From positions 1-64,000 of the forward strand of contig JAMZAV010002237.1 in the NCBI GenBank assembly GCA_024449915.1: a stretch of DNA of 64,000 nt, written 5' to 3'. The stretch is from Sweltsa coloradensis. Taxonomy: Eukaryota; Arthropoda; Insecta; Plecoptera; Chloroperlidae. The notes beneath the pieces are model-generated. The model saw only the letters and a program-made list of their open reading frames with translations. It was not told the origin of the DNA and did not search any database. How positions within the stretch are numbered: the first letter of the stretch is position 1; every line of letters begins with the position of its first letter. Below are positions 57,930-64,000 of this stretch, in pieces. The position numbers and the translations under genes were made by a program.

Positions 57930-58214
57930 ATGTTGTGTGAAAAGCGGCATCATACAATCATGTGCGCACAATTCGTATCCAATCAAAAAGATAAAAACAT
58001 AGATCGGAAAGCGACAGATGACAGTGCGACACTAGCAAATACTAATAATCTTACTCAACACGTCCTACTCCAGACAGTGCAAGTTAAAGTAGAGGGGAAC
58101 AACGGACAGAGTAGATTAGCCCGAGCTATTTTTGATACCGGATCACAAAGATCATACATTACTAGTACAATAGCTCGGGAAATGGGGTACAAAGTAAAGA
58201 ACGAGAAACTTTAA
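57930..58214 (+). CDS. BEL/Pao third zinc knuckle and aspartic protease active site
   Basis: Begins with CEKRHHTIMC, a zinc knuckle of the form C-x2-C-x3-H-x4-C. After a linker comes AIFDTGSQRSYIT at about 58125-58165. This is the retropepsin-like catalytic motif (D at 58134-58136) in the DUF1758 context. It cleaves the Gag-Pol chain in the particle. The frame stops at 58214 in AACTTTAAAACACGG and resumes one frame over. Confidence 0.85.
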   Translation: MLCEKRHHTIMCAQFVSNQKDKNIDRKATDDSATLANTNNLTQHVLLQTVQVKVEGNNGQSRLARAIFDTGSQRSYITSTIAREMGYKVKNEKL

Positions 58215-58222
58215 AACACGGC

Positions 58223-58790
58223 TTGTTTGGCGGTCAGGTGACTACACCTAGGGAACATAAAGAATACCAAGTTCACCTGGCCAACCCCTACAACGATTAT
58301 AGATGTCATTTTAAAGTCTTAGATAACCCCGAGATATGTAAATATACAGGAAGTATTCCTAAAGGTGCGTGGATTTCCGAGTTAGAGGACAAGCATATAA
58401 AGCTGAGTGATTTCGGCCACGCATCTAAACAGATCGAAATCTTGATCGGCGCCGACGTGGCTGGTAAATTATTCACTGGCAACATGCACTCTCTTGAGTC
58501 AGGACCAGTCGCGATCGAGACCCGGTTAGGGTGGATTTTGATGGGCAAAATAACTGATAATGATAGCGTCCAAACAATCCACCGATTCTCTCATGGTCAC
58601 CTCAATGTTTTAAGTGACTGTACTATCCAAGATCTTTGGAAACTCGATGTTCTGGGAATCACAGACAATGCGACCCAAGTTGAAAAGCAAGTTTTGGGCG
58701 GAAGAAAACAACAAATCATTTCCTGCGAACTGTCAAGAGAGAACCAGACGGTCGGTACGCAGTCGACTTGCCTTGGGTCGAAGGCCACCC
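58223..58790 (+). CDS. BEL/Pao protease C-terminal half and linker to RT
   Basis: It carries LIGADVAGKLFTG at about 58440-58485, the ILIG..D-type flap and C-terminal strand of the retropepsin fold. IETRLGWILMGK follows at about 58518-58550, a BEL signature (T-x-LGW). The rest is the linker before the RT fingers. The frame is lost near 58700-58770 and the following segment reads in another frame. Confidence 0.8.
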
Positions 58791-59448
58791 ACCCTTGTCG
58801 GATAATTATAACATCGCTGTGAAGAGACTGCAAAATACAACAAAGAAGTTGAAAGATAGCAATCACTTTGAAGAGTATGCATCAATCTTTGATAGTTGGA
58901 AGGAAGAAGGAATAATTGAAGAGGTAAAGCCGGAAACAATTGGTAATGAAGCCCACTACCTACCTCACCGGGCGGTTATAAAAGAGGGTAGAACGAACAT
59001 TAGGCCGGTTTTCGACGCATCCTCGCGAAAAGATAATAAATCTCCTTCTCTAAACGATTGCTTGTCTACGGGTCCAAACTTGATAGAACTTATTCCGAGG
59101 ATCCTAATGAAGTTTCGTCAAAAGGCGATAGGTGTTTCGGCCGACATTAGAGCCGCGTTCTTGCAAATATCTGTCAACAAGCAAGATCGCGATTACCTTC
59201 GTTTCCTTTGGTGGAAGGATAATGAATGCAAAGAGATTCAATTACTCAGACATTCAAGGGTAGTTTTTGGCGTGGCAAGCAGTCCGTTTATACTAGCTGC
59301 GACTATCAACTATCACTTAGAAATCCTCCTAAAACACCTCGAAGTTACAGCAAATCAGTTGCGGGACGCTTTTTACGTCGATAATTGTCTAACCAGTGTC
59401 GACGACAACAAAGAACTTACCACATTTGTCGCCGAATCACTGAGTTGA
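58768..59448 (+). CDS. BEL/Pao reverse transcriptase
   Basis: Order: LPHRAVIKE and RPVFDASSR (fingers); SLNDCLSTGPNLIELIPRIL; GVSADIRAAFLQISV (first catalytic D); FLWW; FGVASSPFILAATI; FYVDNCLTSV at about 59371-59400. The YVDD box is YVDN here (59374-59385), so the second aspartate is asparagine. I recall YVDN as common in some BEL lineages, so it may be normal. Copies RNA to DNA in the particle. About 226 codons, open throughout; it ends at a TGA near 59448 where the frame changes. Confidence 0.9.
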   Translation: MPWVEGHPPLSDNYNIAVKRLQNTTKKLKDSNHFEEYASIFDSWKEEGIIEEVKPETIGNEAHYLPHRAVIKEGRTNIRPVFDASSRKDNKSPSLNDCLSTGPNLIELIPRILMKFRQKAIGVSADIRAAFLQISVNKQDRDYLRFLWWKDNECKEIQLLRHSRVVFGVASSPFILAATINYHLEILLKHLEVTANQLRDAFYVDNCLTSVDDNKELTTFVAESLS

Positions 59449-60010
59449 TGAAAAGCGCGCAATTTGAATTGAGAAGATGGGAGTACAATGGAGACTCTAA
59501 TCAAGACAACGACGCAAAAACGGCAAAAAAACAAAAAAACATTCTCGGACTTGTTTGGGATAAAGTAAATGATACGCTAAGTTGCAATACAAACAAGATA
59601 ATTGAAGATGTCGGGAGACGTTTTCAACAAAAAAAAGTCTATTGTCCACTACCAACAAGATATTCGATCCCATCGGTTTTACTTGCCCCATAACAATACC
59701 TCCTAGGTTATTGTTACAAGAAACTTGGCAACTTAAAATAAACTGGAATCAAGAATTGCCTCTTGATATCAAGGAAAAATATACTAAGTGGAGGGAAGAG
59801 TTATCACTGCTGGATCAAATACAAATTCCACGTAGATTAAACCTAGGAGAGGGCGACGTTACGTTGCATTTCGTTTGCGATGCCAGTAAAAGCGCATATG
59901 CTTGCTGCATCTTTATGCGTAATGAATCACCACTAGGGACCACAGTTGATCTGGTTCAAGCAAAGAATAGAATAACTCCACTTAAAAAAAATCACAATTC
60001 CACGGCTTGA
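59430..60010 (+). CDS. BEL/Pao connection and RNase H N-terminal part (two frames)
   Basis: Frame one (to 59693) has FELRRWEYNG and LGLVWDK, the Peptidase_A17-like connection of BEL. Frame two (from 59642) has FDPIGFTCP, a strong BEL motif, then QETWQLKINWNQELP. FVCDASKSAYACCIFMR follows, where the D is the first RNase H catalytic residue, near 59880. Breaks lie at an A8 run (59629-59636) and at a second A8 near 59984-59991. Confidence 0.82.
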
Positions 60011-60260
60011 GCTACTTTCTGCCTCATAGGCGCTCGCCTCACATACGAAGTAAATAAGACATTACAATTACCTAACGAGAAAATATTCTTCTGGTCTGAT
60101 TCAACAACCGCTCTTAGCTGGATAGAACGCCAAGATCAATGGGGTGCGTATGTGTGGAACCGAGTGAATGAGATTCACGAACTGACAGCAGGCAGCACGT
60201 GGCAACACATTCCAGGTACCCACAACCCCGCGGACATTCCATCCCGCGGGGTGGGGGTGA
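60011..60260 (+). CDS. BEL/Pao RNase H C-terminal part
   Basis: After the second A8 run the coding continues with a frame change near 60025-60050. FFWSDSTTALSW at about 60087-60122 holds another catalytic D, and HNPADIPSRG near 60220-60250 closes the domain with its last D. It degrades RNA in RNA-DNA hybrids. It joins the integrase without a break. Confidence 0.82.
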
Positions 60261-61654
60261 AGCAGTTCGTAAAGACGAAATGGTGGGAGGGTCCTAAATG
60301 GATGAAAGCTGACCTATCGTTATGGCCTACTACTGAACAAAAAATCGACGAACAAGAGATCGGTTCAGAAAAACGAAAAACAATCAAAGTGAACCTTACA
60401 ACACCGGAGACCCTGGGTTCGGAAATAATCAATGCACGATTCTCTAAATTCAAAACAATGTTAAAAGTAGTTGCGTGGATAAGAAGATTTGTTCATAACT
60501 GCAAACATCCAGCAACGAGAATTCGAGGTGAACTTAGCATTCAAGAAGTTCAAGACGCAGAGGTACATATCCTACTATTAATACAAAGCGAAGCCTTCAC
60601 TCCAGAGGTAATGAAGTCAATGAAGAATATTCACTTGGAGAGAACAGACAAGGGTTTGCTGACTGTTAGATCCCGTCTCACAGCACGTGAAGATACCAAC
60701 GAGTTCAAATCACCCACACTTCTGCCAAGTAAACACAACATCGTGGAGAAGATAATAATCGACGCGCACGAGAATCTCTCCCACGCCGGTGTAAATATCA
60801 CTCTCAGTCAATTGAGGGAAAGATATTGGGTTTTGAGGGGAAGAAAAACAGTAGCCCGGGTCATATCTCATTGTCAAAAATGTAGGCGGTTCACGGCGAA
60901 ACCCATGACGTCACTAGCACCCGCGTTACCCGCTGACCGCGTCAACGACGCAGCTATATTTGAAGTCAGCGGCGTCGATTATGCTGGACCACTGTATTTG
61001 AAGGGTAATAAGAAGGCATGGATTGTCGTATTTACATGCGCAGTTTACCGTGCCATACATCTCGAACTAGTTACTTCACTGAGTACAGAAGCATTCCTAC
61101 AGGCTCTTGAACGATTCATTAGTAGAAGAGGTAGGCCTCGAACTATATATTCTGACAACGCGACGAATTTCGTAGGTGCAAACAACATGCTTAAATTTAA
61201 AGAAGAATTAACTCAAGCAACTCTCATGAAAAGGATAGAGTGGAAGTTCATCCCTCCCTGGTGGGGGGGATGGTGGGAGAGAATGATAAGAATGATAAAA
61301 AACTTGCTACGCCGAATTCTTGGAAAGTCTATTCTCAAATACGAAGAAATGATTACTATCCTGTGTAATATAGAAGCCATACTAAACTCACGTCCATTGA
61401 CTTATGTATCTGAAGATTGTAATGATTATCGCGCTCTAACTCCAGCATTGTTCCTAAACGAGACACCTAGCAATCAGCTCATTGACACGGAGTTAATTGA
61501 TCAGAAATCACTATCAAAACGTTACAATTACAAGATAAAGCTATTGCAGGACCTCAGGCAACGCTTCAGAAGGGAATATCTCTCAGAGCTAATACAGTTT
61601 TCGTCGAAGAGGAACTCAATGCCTATAAAGAAAGGGGGACCTAGTGTTCATTAA
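60152..61654 (+). CDS. BEL/Pao integrase (500 codons open)
   Basis: The longest clean frame in the window; its first methionine is internal. An H2C2 zinc finger spans HENLSHAGV..YWVLRGRK..CQKC at about 60768-60885. The DDE core follows: VDYAGPLY (D at 60976-60978), YSDNATNFVGA (D at 61154-61156) and WWERMIRMIKN (E at 61277-61279). ILNSRPLTYVSED follows. All catalytic residues are kept. Inserts the cDNA with 5-bp target duplications. The frame ends at 61654 after a G run; the C-terminal domain continues in another frame. Confidence 0.93.
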   Translation: MWNRVNEIHELTAGSTWQHIPGTHNPADIPSRGVGVKQFVKTKWWEGPKWMKADLSLWPTTEQKIDEQEIGSEKRKTIKVNLTTPETLGSEIINARFSKFKTMLKVVAWIRRFVHNCKHPATRIRGELSIQEVQDAEVHILLLIQSEAFTPEVMKSMKNIHLERTDKGLLTVRSRLTAREDTNEFKSPTLLPSKHNIVEKIIIDAHENLSHAGVNITLSQLRERYWVLRGRKTVARVISHCQKCRRFTAKPMTSLAPALPADRVNDAAIFEVSGVDYAGPLYLKGNKKAWIVVFTCAVYRAIHLELVTSLSTEAFLQALERFISRRGRPRTIYSDNATNFVGANNMLKFKEELTQATLMKRIEWKFIPPWWGGWWERMIRMIKNLLRRILGKSILKYEEMITILCNIEAILNSRPLTYVSEDCNDYRALTPALFLNETPSNQLIDTELIDQKSLSKRYNYKIKLLQDLRQRFRREYLSELIQFSSKRNSMPIKKGGPSVH

Positions 61655-61759
61655 CAATGACGCAAAAAGATTGCAGTGGCCCTTGGCCCGCGTAATGGAC
61701 GTATATCCTGGCCGGGACGGATTCTCGCGGGTAGCCAAGCTGAAGAACGCAGTATGGTG
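61640..61759 (+). CDS. BEL/Pao integrase C-terminal (DUF5641-type) segment
   Basis: From the G5 run near 61634 another frame reads DLVFINNDAKRLQWPLARVM, then DVYPGRDGFSRVAKLKNAVW, and stops at 61757-61759. LARV..YPG-DG..RVAKLK is the signature of the C-terminal domain that follows the BEL integrase and probably binds DNA. The expected last residues may lie beyond, in yet another frame. Confidence 0.8.
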
Positions 61760-62422
61760 AATGTACTCGATCCATACAAAAGTTACACCCCGTCGAGGTC
61801 CCAAAAACAAGACGAAAAGCAGAACTCTAATTACCAGGAGTGGGAGGGCAAGTCGGAGACCCGACAGGGCTAAATCCTCAGTAAACAACCCCCCCCCCCC
61901 CCCCCTACACCTTGCGTGAAAACACGCAGCGTCCTCGTCCATGTGATACTTCCTAGAATCTTTTGTTTACATACGCAAACAACCTCAGGCGACCGCCCTA
62001 CTTTAAATCATTCATGTAAATACGTCCTTCCTCAACCTGCCAATATACCATCCGCACCAGCAACACTAAGGTGGAGGAAGAAAGAAGAAGTAGAGGACGA
62101 CTTGGCATTTCCATCATGACAATGACTGTCGTGCACGGCCAAGTCGCTGTCCGAGGTCCGAGGCGATTCGCAGTGGACGACTGGTGTTCCATTGGGTGTT
62201 CCAGTCGCCATTCCATGGTGGTCACCAAGGGGGCAGATCGTCGAGTCAACCTCTTGGCTGTTTCCCCCCCCCCCCCTCATCAGCGAATTCGTCCTCTTGG
62301 CTGAGATCGACACCCCTCACCGGTTGGAGCTCGTACTACATTACCGCGTATCGTGTGCGTGAGCGCGTGCCGTGTGGGTTAAAGTTCGAAAATGAGCCGA
62401 CCTCATTTCCGAGGTGGGAGTT
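61760..62422. other. BEL/Pao 3' internal region
   Basis: No env or other gene is supported. It contains a C run of about 17 (61889-61906) and another C run near 62265. It ends with the purine-rich GAGGTGGGAGTT at about 62411-62422, just before the 3' LTR. Frames here have no family signature. Confidence 0.55.
62411..62422 (+). promoter_or_regulatory. Putative polypurine tract
   Basis: GAGGTGGGAGTT lies immediately upstream of the 3' LTR start, where plus-strand priming occurs in LTR elements. It is short and contains T, so moderate confidence. Confidence 0.5.
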
Positions 62423-63369
62423 TGTTGCAACCCCACTTCACGCGAGTGATATAAATATGAATATAATAATATATACTTTGCTTATTTTACTATCTATTAA
62501 CAATTATATTCATAAAAGAAAAAATTATTTGAACTATGAAACATATATTTTTATTGAATCATCAAGCAAGAAAGACAATCTATTTCATAAGTTAACTTTG
62601 ATTTGCATATTGTCTGGTGGTTGTATTGTTTATTCTTGTATTGTTGTATGTGTTTCTGTTTCATTCTTGTTAGTTTTTTTGTTGTGTTCTATTTTAATGT
62701 CAATAGCATGCAATGGTTATTTCTTTTTCACGTTTTGTGGCGATCCATTCAGGACACCATACAACGTCATTTCCCCCTCTTCAAGGGATGGTCATGTGTC
62801 TAACTTTGGGTTCGGACAACCGTACTCTACTATAAAACGAGAGCTCCTTGGAGGGCCTCGCCAGTGGTTCGGTTATGCCTGCCACTGCAACATCTATCCT
62901 GTCTCTCTGTTCAATGTACATATTGTCACAATACACTATCCTAGCTAAACCTACGTCACTTGTTCTCATTGCTACGCCTTCAATATCCACACCATCCTTC
63001 GTCGAGACCTCCGAGACGTCGAGAACTTCCAGACATGCCTCTTAAAGGTCTAGCATTCGAGACGCCGAGTTTATGCCTACTATAGGCCTAGTCGCGAGAC
63101 TTCGAATGCCCTCCTCTATGATAGACACCTAGACGTCGAGTTAGCTGCCTCATATAGGCTTAGACGTCGAGACGCCGAGATTATCGCCTACTATAGGCTT
63201 AGTCGCGAGACACCGAGCTCCCGAGCTTTTATAGGCTCGCATAGCCCACAAAATAGGTGTTCTAGACACCAGTCTCCATTTACGCAGAAGTCCTGCGGGT
63301 GAACATCTACCCCCTCCCTACTCCTATCTACTCCGCGGGGTCCACCAAAAATCCTATCGGCCTGCGACA
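62423..63369 (+). repeat. 3' LTR of the BEL/Pao element
   Basis: 947 bp, TG..CA, co-linear with the 5' LTR. Differences seen in the first 350 bases are about four substitutions and about six homopolymer length changes. The TATA box and the three hairpin words are kept. Followed by CGGCC. Confidence 0.93.
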
Positions 63370-63700
63370 CGGCCCATTTCAAGATGGCGATTTGGTGTTT
63401 TAAAATTTTTGCTTTTTTAATGCAATAAAGTATTTTACTGGATTGTTTGATATGGTTTTAGCTTGTGCAGCATGGTATAAACAAAAGAAACAATACGAAG
63501 TGATTGCATAAGGGAATTTAGTAATCATTTGGTGTTAAAGGCTAGTATGCTTACCTGTCAACCTGGCGGCAATCTTGAGAACTATTTGGCCACAAATCGC
63601 TCCCATTTGATTAACATGTAAACTGTCATTTTAAGATGGCTTCTAATTGTACCGGAAGTGGACCACCGACTGCTGGTCTAGCCAATTATATAGGATGTCT
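63370..63700 (+). repeat. Dispersed repeat R3, copy 2, right half
   Basis: After CGGCC it resumes R3 (CATTTCAAGATGGCGATTTG, AATGCAATAAAGTATTTTAC, GCTTGTGCAGCATGG), matching 31455-31770. Confirms that the BEL element interrupted one R3 copy. Confidence 0.78.
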
Positions 63701-64000
63701 ATGGTTGAAAGAGTATCACGAAATCCAAACACTTTAAAAAGATTTGCGTATAGCAAAGAGCTCGAAAAAGTTCTATATTTATTCTAGATGGCAGTGCCTT
63801 CATAAACGCGGGCCAATCGAAAGACAAGTTGTATGAAATGATTTGATTGTTGCAATTATGTAAACAAACAGATGAGCAAGTTCATATCAGAACAATGTTG
63901 TGCTGGCATAGGGTTGGCTAGGCTTGTCAAACATGTAATGTAAGTATGAATTTTACTAGTCCTATAGCCAAATGGAACTTTAGACCTACACTTTTGCATT
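63701..64000 (+). repeat. Unassigned spacer, then dispersed repeat R1, copy 3 (cut by the window end)
   Basis: The first ~180 bp are unrecognised. From about 63885 the words TCAGAACAATG..TTGTGCTGGC, TAGGGTTGGCTAG, TCCTATAGCC and TGGAACTTTAGACCTACAC match 53900-54020. Confidence 0.6.

Larger units (their letters stand above)
55721..63369 (+). mobile_element. Full-length BEL/Pao LTR retrotransposon
   Basis: The order is 5' LTR, primer-binding site, gag, protease, RT, RNase H, integrase, C-terminal domain, short 3' region, 3' LTR. CGGCC duplications flank it. The domain order (protease-RT-RH-IN, DUF1759/DUF1758-type segments) is that of BEL/Pao. No env-like frame was found between integrase and 3' LTR. 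LTRs are about 95 percent or more alike by eye, with substitutions plus homopolymer indels, so the insertion is fairly recent. The internal frame is broken about eight times, most breaks lying at A, T or G runs. Confidence 0.93.

Noticed and set aside
61760..62422. Envelope-like gene of the BEL element
   Set aside because: No frame with a signal peptide or membrane segment is found. Frames that run into the 3' LTR are chance.

Overview
This is an animal (metazoan) genomic window, most likely from a marine invertebrate. The call rests on APE-type LINEs, a BEL/Pao LTR retrotransposon (a lineage known from animals), spliceosomal-looking AT-rich noncoding DNA, and dispersed CCTAGG-rich repeats. 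The species cannot be fixed from the sequence. I found no host protein-coding gene I would defend. There is no bacterial gene organisation, no rRNA, no intact tRNA and no CRISPR array. Nearly everything recognisable is a transposable element, an element fragment, a foldback or a satellite.

Layout. 0-1.6 kb: a dispersed repeat (R1) inside imperfect inverted repeats. 1.6-4.5 kb: a mirrored array of ~250-bp repeats, five units facing five. 4.5-9.0 kb: three tandem copies of a Helentron-like non-autonomous family (A), then a cluster of family B ends. 9-12.1 kb: a doubtful glycine-rich exon pair and a GC-rich tandem repeat. 12.9-14.9 kb: a ~86-bp satellite of about 21 units. 15-22 kb: decayed family A copies and a very decayed LINE. 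23-31 kb: two LINEs, interrupted by family A and B insertions. 32-35.8 kb: a 2.35-kb near-perfect palindrome with an outer inverted repeat. 38.5-47 kb: a LINE split by a 6.9-kb foldback transposon (1.06-kb arms, 3-bp target duplication) that itself carries nested family A copies. 48-51.4 kb: a Jockey-like LINE split by a 1.6-kb Harbinger-like element. 52-55.5 kb: a hAT-like MITE and composite repeats. 55.7-63.4 kb: a full-length BEL/Pao element with ~950-bp LTRs, sitting in another dispersed repeat (R3). 63.4-64 kb: R3 and R1 again.

The most informative result is a set of families (A with sub-family D, B, and composite R2) that share one 3' terminus: a short hairpin with stem AACGC/GCGTT, then TTTCCTAG, with T as the next flanking base. 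Where empty sites can be read they fit insertion between T and T. This fits the Helentron/Helitron2 group rather than classic Helitrons. No Rep/helicase source element is present. Family B copies carry a palindrome made of two opposed 3' termini.

The nesting gives an order of events: LINE, then foldback insertion, then family A insertion in one arm, then family D inside family A. Many reading-frame breaks fall in homopolymer runs, so some elements may be more intact in the organism than in this assembly.
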